A stretch of DNA of 64,000 bases from Scatophagus argus (Eukaryota > Chordata > Actinopteri > Scatophagidae). Positions 50,001 to 62,987 of the stretch are shown here, one piece after another. The stretch is taken from the NCBI RefSeq assembly GCF_020382885.2, contig NC_058499.1, forward strand, positions 8,045,872 through 8,109,871, written 5' to 3'. A program made the position numbers and the translations under genes. Positions within the stretch are counted from its first letter, which is position 1, and each line of letters starts with the position of its first letter. The notes under the pieces are model-generated. The model was not told where the DNA came from and ran no database searches. It worked only from the letters and a program-made list of their open reading frames with translations.

Positions 50001-53000
50001 GATTCTTGGAGGTTTAGAGCTCTGCAGTGCTGTTTTCGTTTAGCTATTGGAGCTGGTGGGAGGGGGGTGCACTCAACCATTTTTTTTTTGGGTGGAGAGA
50101 GGCTTTTGTTTCACTGGAGTTGTTTTTTTGTTTGTTTATTATCATTTGAATGTACTGACAGCTTCCAAGGGGGAAAAAAACAACATCCATACTGAGGTGT
50201 GGAGTTGGATTTCAGAAGAAAACGAACAGAAGTGTGATTTGTTAGTATGTCATTTAAGTCCCTCAAGGAGTTTGGTGTTTCTGCAGAACGGCTGGGCTCA
50301 ATTTGTAAAAGATGGATGGCTCGCGTCCAAAGGTCTGTGTGCAAAATTGTTTTTACATTAGTGTATCTTTTTGTCATTCTTGCTTTGACGATTTTGTTGT
50401 AAGAATTTTTCTTAACATCTTCAGTACCACGATCTACACCTTTTGTGTTGCAGTTGTGGCCCATCTTGATCCTCTGTGGTACCACATCGTGTGTTTGGGT
50501 GATGCTTTATCCATAATATGATTTCTCAGCAACAGCATGCATCGTTAACGGCTGTAGCTTTGGCCTCATTCTTGTTTTCCAGCGCCTCTACCCCTGTCAG
50601 GAAATGTTTGTGTGCTTGATTTTGTGTGTGAGTGAGACAAAGGTGCTGTAGTTGTAGGTACACTGGTGGGTATTGATTCTCTGTCCCTGAGGCTCGCCTG
50701 AAAGGAAAATGGCACGATTTGGTATTTCACTCATCTCCATTATTGTACTACTTCCCCAGCCACCTACATTGTTGGTCGGCATGTTGTTAGCTATGCAGGT
50801 TAGAGTCCATTATTGTTTACAATGTATTGTTTCAGCATCTACTTCAGTGTACACATGTTTAAATTGTCACACTACAAAGGATTTCATGCTCTAAAAACCC
50901 TTTGGTTCTTTGTCAGAAATTTGTCAGTCAGTCAGTCAGTTCACTGAGAGAGCAAGTCTAACAAGGTAGGTAGTGTTTGGGGTTTTTAAAAGGAGATTCT
51001 GATCATCTGTCTTTTTGCGGTTGTTAAAAAAAATCTTTGTAACTGTTTTGTAGTGTAAAAGTCCAAAATATTGTTGTTTGTTCACTCACCGTCAGGGTTG
51101 GGCGATATGGCCTTTATATCGCAATGTACTGTATATGTCACTGTTTTAAAATTTCAATGTAAGTGCTCCTCAGGTTAATTCACTGGTATGACAAATGCGT
51201 GGCAGCTATTGCTGTACTCTTAATTGTATTACTGTATTATTGTTAACTGTATTTCGCTAATTTTATTTTTTTATACAAGTTGTTAGAATTAAAGTATGAA
51301 AGCAAACCATGCATTTCAAAAAGTAATTGGTAAACTAAAATTAAAATACTGAGACCAAACTCAACAATATTTGTGTATTTCCCTTGATAAAATGGTGATG
51401 TTTTTACTGCCTGGTGTTTATTCTTTGACAGATAATTAGTCCTAACCCTCTCTCTGAACTTGTTTCGCGTGTTTTTCTGACATCTTAATTTACATGAAAG
51501 TGTAACACGCTGGTGTGTTAACTTTCTGACAGACTTGACTTCTCACTCAGTATTACATTTTTCAGGTCCGCTGGAACTTCTTGTTGCAGCATTATTGTGA
51601 CATTATCATCTACAGTTAATGAAATGAAGAAATATCTTGGTGAAACAGACCATTTTCCCCTGAAGTTAAAAAGTGTCCTTTTCTAGTTTTAAGACTTTTA
51701 ATTACATCCTAGATATTTTAAAAACCCAAAGTGAACTAATCTCATTTACATCAATAAAGTTCCATCTTTCAAATGCCATCTTCCTGACCACAGGTTAGAT
51801 TAGAGATTGTGTAAATGTGTCACATTGTTTTTGAAATCAAGGTGTTGAGTAATCCTGTAGTCCTTGTTGCCTAATTGATGCATTTTGGTCAATCCAACTA
51901 AACTTAAAAAAGGAGTTTTGTTTAGGCCGCAGGATGCGAGTAACAGATTTTTTTTGCTGTTGTTGTTGTTTCTTTTAGCAACGGCAACGGCAGCAAGATG
52001 AACGGGTCGCTGGAGCACTTGGACCAGCCAGACCCAGACTCCATCAAGATGTTTGTGGGACAGATCCCACGCTCCTGGTCAGAAACCGAACTAAAAGAGC
52101 TGTTTGAGCCATTTGGAGCTGTGCATCAGATCAACATCCTCCGTGATCGCACCCAGAATCCTCCCCAGAGCAAAGGTAAAGTCAGAAATTATTTTCGTGA
52201 TTGTTTGGTCTGTTTTGCTACAGAGGTTGGTGAATGCCAGATTTAAGATAATAAGGTAATTTGCTTAATCTGCTGCTTTAACTGATAATCAAGAAATACA
52301 GCGTTTAAAGTTGATAATCTGTGCAGTTGCTTGCCTTCAACAGTTTTGTATTATGGGGACACGTGTGTGTGTCCATGGGGGGGGTGTCTCGGTATGTACA
52401 TGTTTTTAACACCTTTTTACAATTTACATACAGTAAATTATTTTCTGTTTCAGTTAAAATGTTTGTTACAGCTAAAGTGAATTGGCCTCTCTAAATATTG
52501 GTTGGATACCTCCCAGTAGTTAGAAGGACAGAGAAACTTGGACCCTTATATGGCCACCATTGTCCTATTTACCTGGGTTTTAGTGGTCAGCCACAATAGA
52601 CGGATTCTGTTATTGCCACATCATCTGCCATCATGTTTCAGCGTATTCCCCTTAGGCAATGCACAGCATTGCTTGTCTGCACATGCAGTGCAGCCGTGTT
52701 TGCTCTTACAGATGAAATGTTTCAATAGTTTTTTGTTTCAGGGTTAAAACATGACACCTTTTCTCCATAGCCCTGCTTTATAGAATTTATTTTTATTTTG
52801 TCATTTCAAAATGGTATTGCATGAAGAAAGTGTTACCTCAGCTGCAATTTTCGATTAAGACATCTATCGATGCGCTCACCTTAGAAATGATGCTTGAGCT
52901 GAGCAATTCAGTTTAGGCTGCAATTAGAGAAGACAGTGAAGTGGAAGCCCGCTGTTTGCAGAGAGCTGCAAAGTGCCACTGGAAGTGCTCAGTCTCCTGT

Positions 53001-55938
53001 AACTAACTGCAGGTGAATAAAATAAACGGCTGTTTCCCTGATGTAACTGTCCTGGCTTTACAACACCACCCAAATTTCAATTCCCTTGATGGTTTGATGA
53101 CTCACGATAGTTAAAGGCACTAATCCACTCCGAGGTTTTAATGTGGTGGGACTGTTTGATGCTGGACTCTACGTCTAAATGGAGCCTGTTTTGTTCTACT
53201 GGTGGTTTCACAGCCACGCTAAGCCAGACCGAGCTGTCCGGGGCCATTCGGGCCTTTGTTAAAGGTCTCAAGCCAACCATCACCTGTAGTTCTTGAGGTG
53301 TGTCCAGAACCACTTACATTATTCATTCCTTGCTGTTATGCTGATTGAGTCTGAAAAAAATTGTTGGTGGAGGCAGGCTAAGAGTGTTACCTGACAAGCT
53401 GTGCGGTCTGGTGAATCTGTTATTTTTACCAATTTTAGTGCAGGCTGGCCTTTTTGTCTTTTTGACTTCTTGTGTCTGCCCTTTCTTATTATACAAATAA
53501 GATATACTGACAGCAACCCTGCTAATGGGAGACAGCCATGTCCAAGTGGACTGCGGTGACGTCTAGTCAACTGCGGCCAAGCCGTGACACCCCTCCTCTT
53601 CTCCCCCTCTAATAATCGTGTGTGTTGTGACTTATTCACAGGAAACCAGAGAGAAAGACGTATTTAAAAGCCTGTGTGTGTTCAGCTCTCAGTACTTCTA
53701 GCTGAATCTTTGTTGTCTATACTTAAGCTTCGCCTCCCTGTTTGCACTTAAAGATATTTGCCATATTTTACAATTTCATCATTGTTTGCTTTCAGCAGTA
53801 GGGGATTTTCACTTAATGCTGGTGAAAACTAAACACTCACTATTTTTGCTGCTTCATAGGAAATTAAATGCCTTTGATGCTGAGTTAGTTGGGTTTTGTT
53901 AGTGGTTGTTACACTAATACTGCAGGGAATGCACTAGGAAAAGGATACAATGAGATTTTAGATGAGGAGCTGCAGTGTGTCGTCAGTTAAAGACACACCT
54001 TCAATTGTGTAGCTCAGTTGTGATGGAGATGGAAATGCAAATCCCTGCCGTGTTGGGTTGATGAACAGAGTCAAACCAAGCATGCACATGTGGAAAAGCC
54101 CCAGTCCTGTCAACAGGACAGCTCATGATTGACATGAGCCTTTTTACAAATATGTACACAACATCTAGTTGTCACAAAATAACCCTGAGTCTGTTTAAAG
54201 ATGTACCAGAAAATCTTCAGGGTCCTTACTATGCTGTGCACATATAAATATACAGCCAGCACTGTGCAGTTCATTGGGAGGCTGTAGAGTTCAAAGTCCC
54301 CCCCTCCCTCTTTTTTTGCTAGCAGAACCCATCCCTGTTCTGTGTGGAGTGTCAGCTGTGATGGCCTATTGACATGTTAATGCTATGTTAATGTATTCTA
54401 ATAGATAATCTGGCCTGATCACAGTGGTCTCTGAATCACACAGCCCGTGTGAGGTGAATATGCTGCCGCAACAGCCCCACACCCATAAATTTCGCTGCTG
54501 TTCTTTCCCAGTAGTCCCACTCATAAAGGGAGAAATGGGGGCAGTTTTATCAAACCATGACGGCTTGATGCTCTCTGGCTTATATTTATTTGCATGGCAG
54601 ACAACACACCCTTCATCTTCTTCATATGCCATCAATCTTGCTTTTGTCTGATCTGTTCGTCAAAATTGTTGTAATCCCACTTCCATTTTGGTTGTTTACT
54701 TTGCCACGGATCTATTGAGGAGTCATCAGTTTTGTGATGTTTTTTTAGGTCACGTCTACTGCAGGTCATGAAAAAATCATCTGATAACTATCACGTCTCT
54801 CTGGATGGTTTATTTAGCTCCAGTAAATTGGAGGCAGGGCTAAGCAGCAGAGAAAGAGAGAGCTCAGCTGGTTGTGAGAGAGAAGAGAGAAGCTCGATGC
54901 ATATTAGAGTTCAACAGCCCTCCCCGCGGCCTGGGAGCTCCAGTAACAGCATAATACACACTATGTAGGTCAGAGACGCTGCAGTGCTCCACTTCCCCAG
55001 CCCAGTGAAACTGACAGGCTGGAACGCCACTGGCGGTCTGCTGGGACGGAAGGATGAGAGGCTTTTTTTTTTTTTTCCTCCCCCGCTCTTCTTTTCTTCA
55101 CCCCCCTCCCCCACCACTCCTATCCCCTCCCATGATTCCTCTTCCTCACTCTCACTCCTGTTCTCTTTTGTCTCTTTGTGCTGTTTTCATGCCTCCTGTA
55201 TATATATGTGATTGGATTCTTATGTAATGCGGCACCACTCTCTCTGATGTGTTACTACTGTGCCCTGGCTTGCCCGGGCTGTGTTTACCCATGGACAGTA
55301 CATCAGTTATTCCTGACAGCTTTGTAGCCCTGTGGTCATCTCTACGGCCATGTCACACAGCAGCCTTCAACTATCTCATTACATACCAGTGTCCTTTCTG
55401 CAAGCTCCTACAAGAGCTGTGTGCACCATCTAACTGATGACACTGAGAATATCCTGTCACATGTTTCTAACATGTGTAACATGTGATATGTAGAGAACAT
55501 ACCTTATGTGTTTAGTATTTTTCCTGCTCTGCAGCAGTCGTAGAATTACATTTACTGTCTGTACGTGCTGCGTTTTAATGTTGTTTTTGTCACCTTCCCT
55601 CCCCACCCATTGTTTGTCCCTGTTTTTCTCTCTCTGCAGGATGCTGTTTTGTAACTTTTTATACAAGAAAAGCTGCACTGGAGGCCCAGAATGCACTGCA
55701 CAACATAAAGACCTTAAGTGGGGTGAGTAAGCACAGTATGGGCTGCTTTTAGCTGCTTGAGCCCCTCTACATCCCTGGTGCAGGCTGTGAGCTGTGTGCT
55801 GGCCGATAATGAGCTCTCGGCTCACTGGACGCTTGTCTGGCCTGAGAAATATCAGCGACCTCTATGCATTAACAGCATGCCGAGGACTGCCCTGAACCTC
55901 AACTCAGTGAATTGATAACCCAGCTGACCCCCTCAACT

Positions 55939-56006
<68 letters not shown>

Positions 56007-59000
56007 TCTCTCTCTTTCTCTCTCTCTCCCGCCCTCCCTCCCCTCTCCCTCTCTCTCTCTTTCTCTTTCTTTCTCACATGCGCACACACACACAAACACA
56101 TAAGTAAAGCATGCTTGACCAGGCAGCAGGTTACTCACTGAGGCACAGGACCCGAATGCCACAAAGTGGAACAAATTATTAATGCTTGTCTTCATGAATC
56201 TTTGATACACATCTTCATTTTTATTTCCAGAAAGTTTGTGGTATAAAGGGAGGCAGGTTGAAGTCTCTCTTTTTTTTTTTTTTTTTTTTGTTTTTGTTTA
56301 GGCAGTGCATGCAGCCTGGTTAGAGTGAGTGTGGTCTCTTAATTCCTTACCTGATTTATCCAGAGAGATTAAAGCCCAGTCAACTGGAATAAGTGCAATT
56401 GCTTTTTAAACCTTTACAAATCTGCCCTGCCTATAGACCACTGTAAATTACTCTCATTCCAATCAATTAAATCTATACCAAACAACTCCGGCCGTCGATT
56501 AAGTCAATATCCCAGTCTATTGGAAAAGGAGCCTCCATCAGTCAGGTTACAGGTAAATATTGAACGAGGTTGATAAATGAGTAGGCTGAGTTTACAGGCC
56601 TAGCTCTTCACTGGAGGGCTATCAATCAGCCAGACATTTCAAATAAAGTGTGGTCTAACAGCTCAGCTCTCGAATCCCAATCCCCAGTCATACTGTTACT
56701 GGCATTGACTTCAAGTGACTGAGTTTGGTTTGCGTGTCAGTGGAAAAAACTTGTTCCCCTGTTCCTGATTTCTCTCCCTTCTGTGCCTTGCTCTCCTCGG
56801 TCAGTGACGCTAGCCAGTACCCATACTGAGCAGACCATCTGTCTGCTTCTCTTTAGTGCTTGTCAAAAACAAACCCACCACTTTTCATAAGTACAACCTG
56901 CTCAGGCATCTCACGACTAGAATTATTGCCTCTCTATCACTTCACATTGCAGGTAAATATGCTAAAAATATATTCACTTGGAGCTCTATGAGTTGCTTTG
57001 GACAAAAGTGTTCATAAAATGATATGAAATGACAGATCCTTGACAGCAGTTGTTCTGCATCCACTTTCTCACATACACAGCTTGAGAAAGAGCACCATGT
57101 TCAGAGATGTTAGGCTGACTGAAATGAGATTTTTCAGAGCATAGATTTGCCACACCTAAATCTGTTTGTATGTGATATAATTCTCTGTAAGGGGGTAAAG
57201 AAATGTATTATCCCAAAAACTAAAACTCAGTGTACATTTGAAAGCAATACAGAACTGGCTTGCTTGTTAGCCATCACTGTAGAATTGATCTAAGGAGGAG
57301 AAGGGATGTCGGTGGGAAGAATCAATCACAGGTCTACTGTACAGCTAGAAGTGAAATTGGATACTAGAAAATTTGATGCCTGCCATCAACTCATAGACAC
57401 TTCCTCCTGAATCTAGCAGTGGTGAGTGATGACGGTTTCAGAATGAGGGAAGAAAACAAGAAGCAGGGAGAAATGCTTCAAAATGGGGGTGTGAAGTGAA
57501 GATATGAGACCCTTGTGTTGAGAGATTGCGAGGCCAAGCATCTGCATACTTTATAATGGTTATGAATGCGCTATTAACCCTTTCTCTACCCTTTGTTTCA
57601 GATGCATCATCCTATTCAGATGAAACCCGCTGACAGTGAGAAAACAAGTGGTAAGTGAATTCATGTGAAATGCAGGATGACACCAGCCAAATGATGAGCG
57701 CGTACACAGATGATGTTTGAGGAAAAAGTCTTGGAGAGCAAGATTTAACCAAGACAAATGGGGTGTGAGATTTTAAAAGAAAGGAGGGCCAGATTGCGTC
57801 TCTATTTAATGCCATAATATGAAGGGCTGAGAAAGATTTCGCTCGGTGAATGTGCAGCAATACACAATTTCCATATAGTGTCAGGGGTTAGGAGGATTAA
57901 AGGCTTTAAAAGGCACCAAGGGGAGAAGAGTAGAGCAGGTACAGTGGATCCAGAGGAGACCACAAATGGATGATACAGTCATCCTTCTAAAGAAGTAGAC
58001 ACTGAGGAAAACAAAGCTGTAAGTTGCAGAGATCTGTACCAAGAGGCTGGCACCTTGAGTGAGAGGCAGAAAATGTGGCAGCATGACAAAGGGGGAGCTT
58101 GAACAAGAGCCGCATGATTTAACGCCTGATGAAACTGCCACTTTCATAGTTCCATAATTGTTTGGGTTTAACTGAATAGCTGTTCTCTTTTTATCCCTCT
58201 GCAGCGGTAGAAGACCGAAAACTCTTCATCGGAATGGTTTCAAAGAAATATGGCGAGAACGAGATCAGGATGATGTTCTCATCTTTTGGACAGATCGAAG
58301 AGTGCCGAATTCTCAGAGGGCCAGATGGTCAGAGCCGAGGTAGGTGTGCTTTCAGCATAGGCACAGTGTTCTTGGACTCACAGCCGGCACCTTTAGCATA
58401 GCCGAGTAAATACTCTCATCAAGTATTTATACTGGCCCCTTCCTGCAAAACCCCCTCCACCCACAAATGAAGTGCTATTCACCTCCAGTGGCACCCATTC
58501 CATCCCCATAGTCTTATCCTGCCGTCACTGTTCCACTCAGCCTCCACATCTCACAGTGAAGGGCCACCGCACTCGCTGCCCGGCACAATGGCCCGTCGCC
58601 TTGGCAACCGCTGGCTGCTGGTGTTCGTGGGCTCAGCTGGCAGGCGGCTCGGCTCGGCTCAGCTCCTCCTTTACCGCCTCCTTCATCACACTCTACAAAG
58701 GCTGGAATTAGTCTGTCGTTGCATCTCCTACATAGCTTTCTACAGCATAAAGCCTCATATAGCAGTCAGCACGAGTCTCTTGTGTTGATGTATACCATTA
58801 AACCTTAGATAGACAGTTGGCCATGAATTTCTGCCTTTTTTTTTTTTTTCAAATTTGCACAATGTAACGGCAATTTGAAATAGACCATAATACCCTTTGA
58901 TGTTTACAGATCTTACATACTTTACCAAATCAAAGCCTTCCAGTGTCTATTTGTGTGCATTTTATGTGTATATAATCATGTTCACTGTTTCACCGTGACA

Positions 59001-62000
59001 CCACATAGTCGAACCTTGTGGGTGGCAATTTAATCCGTCGATCACTGTGCTCATGTGACACGTGTTACTGTTCTCCTTGTTGTGTTCTTTCTCCATGTGC
59101 TAACCAGTGAGGGTGGTTCTGTGTGCTTGGGAGTTGCCATTCTCTGTACTGTAATGTGTTTTTTTGGGGTTCATAACGAGTTGTCCAAACCTTTTGTCTT
59201 GTTTTGTTTCTTCTTGTCCCTCCCTCCCCTCCTCCCTCCCTCCCTTTTCCTATTGTTCCCCCCCTACAGGCTGTGCGTTTGTCACATTTGCTACCAGGGC
59301 AATGGCACAGAATGCAATCAAAACCATGCATCACTCTCAGACTATGGAGGTACTGTACCCCTTAGCACCTATTTCTCATTTTCCCCCTCTTCCCCCTCAT
59401 ACATTCTGCTGCCCCCTTGTGTTGGAAAGATGAAGAACCTGTCCAAGCGGATGGCGTCCATTCATCACAGAGCATGAGTCATTTCCAAAACCACTCTTGC
59501 CAATTGCAAAATTATATTGTCTTCTGCAAAATAATTGAACAAAATTTGTAACATCGTTTCTTAGATAGCCGCTGAATCCCGAGCTAACAGGACACGGCGA
59601 GAATTACTGCCATCTCTAATTTTTGGCTGAACTAAATGCATCTCATTTTATTGATTCTGATAACATTTTAAGAGCCTGGCCATCACGGTCTGCCATAATC
59701 AATCCATATTTTGGACCACAGGGAAATGGGCCCACACCAACAAAAATAGGTTAACAAAGAATTAACCTAGCTTGGAGCATATTAGATTTCTTCAGAAACT
59801 GGGTCCATCTCATCATGTAGCCAGTGGTGTCTTAGTGTAAGTGGAGCAGCAGTAATTTGACAGCTAGCAGGTCAAAGGCTCCCCAGTGAAGTATCAGACC
59901 AAGTCTAATTAGGAGCCCAACCAAACATAACACTCCTCCTACCAGATTAAACACAGGCCCCAGTGGGGGGGCCCACCTATAACCTTACAACCTCCCCAAT
60001 GCTCAGCTGCCATGGGAGGTGCTGCTGGTTCAGAAGCCATTTTCCCTGTCCAGTCTGGTCCCTGTCTGGCTCTCAATTCTCAAAATACTTTTGCTCCGCA
60101 TGCCCCGTGTCCATGTGACTGTCTGTCTGTAAGATTGTGTGTACTGCAATACATTTTTCTTGTTAATGTCTGATGACACATCTTCACTTAAATTCATGTT
60201 ATAAGTGTTGTCTCCATCTGTTGTCTGCTTGTCTGTGGACTCAGTTCAGCTCCTCAGAGCGCTAATAAGACTCACTGTCTGCAGCATTATCCTGTGCCCC
60301 TTTTTTGGAATGTGGCATGGCCCAGCAGTGCATGGCAGATGTCCTCTGTGTGTTAGATTTGATAAGAATGCAGCAGGCAAAAAAAATGTTTTGAGGCATA
60401 GATGACCCCCCCCCCTTTTGAAAAACAGTCCTTGCATTACTGTATCCTTGCATCAGTAAATAACCTCTGAATTCTTCTGTGTGCTTCTAAATTGGTCTAA
60501 TGTCCCTGACTTCTTCACTGCTTCAGGGATGTTCCTCACCTTTGGTGGTGAAGTTTGCAGACACACAGAGAGATAAGGAGCAGCGGCGCCTGCAGCAGCA
60601 GCTAGTACAGCAGATCCAGCAGCTCAACAGCGCCTCCACCTGGGGAAACCTGACTGGCCTGGGGACTCTCACACCACAGTACCTGGCTGTAAGTGTTGCT
60701 CAAGCATGCAGCCCTGCTGAGCTATGCAATTACATATGTGTAATACATATGTGTTATCATATGGTACAGTTTTAGTCTCTTCATTCGTGGTTGAGCCATA
60801 TGTTGACAATATGGGCTCCTTGCACGTGTACACGTGTGGTGGAGAGAAAAAGCAGAACTACCTCACAATATAAGGCAATACTTTAGTCATATAATAACTA
60901 CAGTGTTCGTGAGATTCAGGTATGAGCAGATCACACGTTCTAGACAAATGCTAAAAAAGTTAAAGTCTCACAAAGGTAGGATTTTATCAGCAATATGGAC
61001 TTATTGAACAGGAACTGTTCTAGGTGGAAATGCAGCAGCCATTTTGTCTACAACACATAAAGCCTCAAAGCTTTGGAAAAAATAAAATGTCAGAAGAGGA
61101 TTAGCTTATCGTAGGCTTAATACATATAAACAGTATTATGCTGCAAAAGACAAATAAGCAAAAGGTTATGTTATAATAATGACACGGTGCACAATGTTCA
61201 TACTTGAACTATAAACTCATTCTCTTTGGCTCTGAATAGGAGTATTTTGTCTCACTCAGTTTGTGCTTTTGCTCAAAGACGGTAGCATGTGACTTGCATG
61301 TGTCAACTCCATTCAGAGACAACGAGCATGTGACTTAAATATGGTCATTACATGAACGACTCAGGTGTCAGTGTTTCTGGGAGGGAAAATTAGAGGTATT
61401 GAAACTATTAAATTCACATTAAGTGGTGACTTAAATGTTTGAGCTGCAATTAAATCAATCCAAATATCACATACAACATGACTAAAGGGAAATGGAGGGA
61501 TTTCGTAGCAAAAGCAAACCAGACATCAGTTATTTGTTAATATTTTCTTAAAATGAATGGTTTCTGTACACATTGCACGAATCATCCAAAGAACAGGCTG
61601 GAGAGGAATTCTAGCCAGAACTTGAAAAAGTGTCAATGCTTGGAATGTGACCAAAAATGCCAGAAGAATAACTTCTGCACTTTAACACTAGCCAGTCATC
61701 TTCAGGTGCCTAATCACTTCGTCCTGGAGTGGAGGAGAGCTGACTGTGGTTTTACATTTAATCCCGGAAAACAAAGATGGATTTTAACCTGCCACACATA
61801 TGCATCTCTTCAGGCTAAATCACAAATCTCAAGTGTAAATGAATGTTTTATCTGGATATGATTCTCCGGAATTGGCCTGTTTGAATGGGGTCCAAATCAC
61901 TAATGGATTCTGTTTCTTAACAAACAAACAGAACTAAGCATCACATATTAAAAGGTGATTGTGGGGAAAGCAAGATTATAACATCTAATCGTTGTCCTCA

Positions 62001-62987
62001 CATTTCCAGTATAATAGTAGAACTGAATTGAACATTGTTTGCAAATTGAATTAGACAGGAAATGTAATTACACTGTTGAGCAGTTGAGCCCTAACTGTGT
62101 GTCCCATGTTTGATTCTTTCTTTTTCTTCAACAGCTGCTCCAACAGGCTACATCTACCAGTAACCAAGGCAGTTTCAATGGTATTCAGAGGCTTGGAGGT
62201 GAGTTCATCCTTTGAGATATTGAGGTGTTCTTAAGTAACCCTCTGTCATTGTACAAGCCGACACTTTTCATGTCACCAACCTTGTGACTCAGTGCTCTAC
62301 ACCCACGTGGGTTTAACTGCAGTAAATCACATTACTCTTTCAGATCAGTGGCACATTAATAATCAGTGCTGCTATTCTAGGCCTGTGCAAGCTGCTTAAA
62401 GACAAACACACACAGCACATAACCAAGACTTGGTCAAATTAAAAAGCAATAGACCTGCGAGAAAAAACAGTGGTCTGTATGAAGGTGGATGAAATCGGCA
62501 CGCAAGACAGTTTTTCTACATGCTGCTAAAATGCCATAGCGTAGTGCAGGACTCAAATTTTGTCCTGTCATCCCCCAGCCATCTTACAGCAGGCTAAACA
62601 CACAGCGGGACTGAGTTACTCTCAGGGAAAACATTAAACAGTGAACTACTGTTCATTGTGACAATGTAACAAGTTTACCCAACTGAAGTACTTCAGTTGG
62701 GTATTGTTTGGAGGTAGAAGTAGTTAAAAATGAAACGTTATCTCTGAGTCATCTGTCTTAAAACCTTTTGGAAAGGCCTGTGAGGTGAGGGCTTAAGCAT
62801 AAATTTTCTAGTCTTTGCTAATCACCTCTTTTTTTCTTTGTTGTCTCAGCGAGTGTGAATCCCCTTCAGCTGCAGAACTTGGCCACGTTAGCTGCTGCTG
62901 CAGCTGCAGCCCAGAGTTCTGGCAGCCCAACCTCCACCAGCGCGCTGTCTACAAACAGTGGAGCCCTGGGAGCCCTGGCCAGTCCAG
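40962..62987 (+). CDS. celf2: celf2 (CUGBP/ETR-3-like RNA-binding protein 2), partial at 3' end
   Basis: Regulator of alternative splicing, translation and decay of GU-rich RNAs. Shared coding exons after the alternative starts: 51979-52175, 55640-55722, 57602-57650, 58205-58339, 59270-59349, 60527-60688, 62135-62198, 62850-62987. Phases agree throughout, and the 83/49/135/80-nt exon series is the one known for CELF genes. RRM1 has RNP2 [10 protein letters not shown] and RNP1 GCCFVTFY (split by an intron); RRM2 has RNP2 [10 protein letters not shown] and RNP1 GCAFVTFA. After RRM2 comes [20 protein letters not shown], then the Gln-rich and Ala-rich linker ([13 protein letters not shown] type). 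RRM3 lies beyond the window. Against CELF1, residues such as [14 protein letters not shown] are shared by both; the MRCP first exon and [24 protein letters not shown] favour celf2. Confidence 0.95.
41075..43350 (+). other. celf2: celf2 intron between alternative first exons
   Basis: No further exon is supported. It holds long C-rich runs at 42718-42858 (G-quadruplex potential on the minus strand) and a homeobox-site-rich, complex block around 43085-43200 that is a candidate conserved non-coding element. Confidence 0.5.
43351..43710 (+). promoter_or_regulatory. celf2: second celf2 promoter/leader
   Basis: CpG-rich sequence directly before first exon B, with a CT-rich run at 43567-43580. A four-codon ORF starts in the leader near 43580. 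Stop codons immediately upstream in frame fix the ATG at 43711 as the first in its frame. Confidence 0.5.
43711..43781 (+). CDS. celf2: celf2 alternative first coding exon B
   Basis: ATG at 43711 opens [21 protein letters not shown] and reaches a GTAAGT donor after 43781. It ends in the same phase as exon A, so AT plus C at 51979 makes Ile followed by [13 protein letters not shown]1 has a similar short alternative N-terminus with a K-LDFLP core. The reading frame hits TAA just past the donor, so splicing is required. Confidence 0.78.
48887..49143. mobile_element. MITE with TTAAAGGAAT...-type terminal inverted repeats
   Basis: The left end reads TTAAAGGAATGGTTCGACAT and the right end, on the other strand, TTAAAGAAATAGGTCAACAT; both continue TTT. 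Non-autonomous fish elements with this TIR (AAAGGAATAGTTCGACATTTT) are very common. The 257-bp interior has no coding potential. Target duplications are not clear. Confidence 0.75.
51092..51150. repeat. GGGTTGGGCGATATGGCC repeat fragment
   Basis: The sequence GGGTTGGGCGATATGGCC followed by TTTATATCGCAATG matches a motif widespread in fish genomes near ends of DNA elements. Only one side is visible. Family unknown. Confidence 0.45.
55723..57601 (+). other. celf2: celf2 intron 55723-57601
   Basis: Besides the CT tract, 56380-56650 is a complex, repeat-free block with several ATTAA/TAAT-type homeodomain-like sites, a candidate conserved element. No exon is supported. Confidence 0.45.
55942..56101. 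repeat. CT microsatellite and pyrimidine tract in celf2 intron
   Basis: About 60 nt of uninterrupted CT dinucleotides followed by about 80 nt of mixed CT/TTTC/CCCT and a CA tail (56078-56100). It begins 220 nt after the donor of the 83-nt exon. On the transcribed strand it is a long polypyrimidine tract, a potential PTB-binding site. Confidence 0.95.
60689..62134 (+). other. celf2: celf2 intron 60689-62134
   Basis: Contains a 102-codon ORF at 61553-61861 with a cysteine-rich N-terminal part (C-x2-C-x-N-H, later C-Q-C-x2-C) but no splice sites that would join it to celf2. Otherwise nothing recognised. Confidence 0.4.

Larger units (their letters stand above)
43782..51978 (+). other. celf2: celf2 first long intron (8.2 kb after exon B)
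   Basis: No supported exon. It contains an AGCTAACGTTAGCT palindrome near 43893-43906, a CTAGCTAGC cluster near 44602-44620, a short inverted-repeat element (48887-49143), a TTACTTGAATTAC direct-repeat patch (49378-49425), a GGGCGATATGGCC repeat remnant near 51096, and a GTT-rich acceptor at 51957-51978. The many short ORFs lack splice context. Confidence 0.55.

Noticed and set aside
55899..56210. Arg/Glu repeat ORFs on the minus strand and Ser/Leu ORF on the plus strand
   Set aside because: Pure translation of the CT microsatellite.
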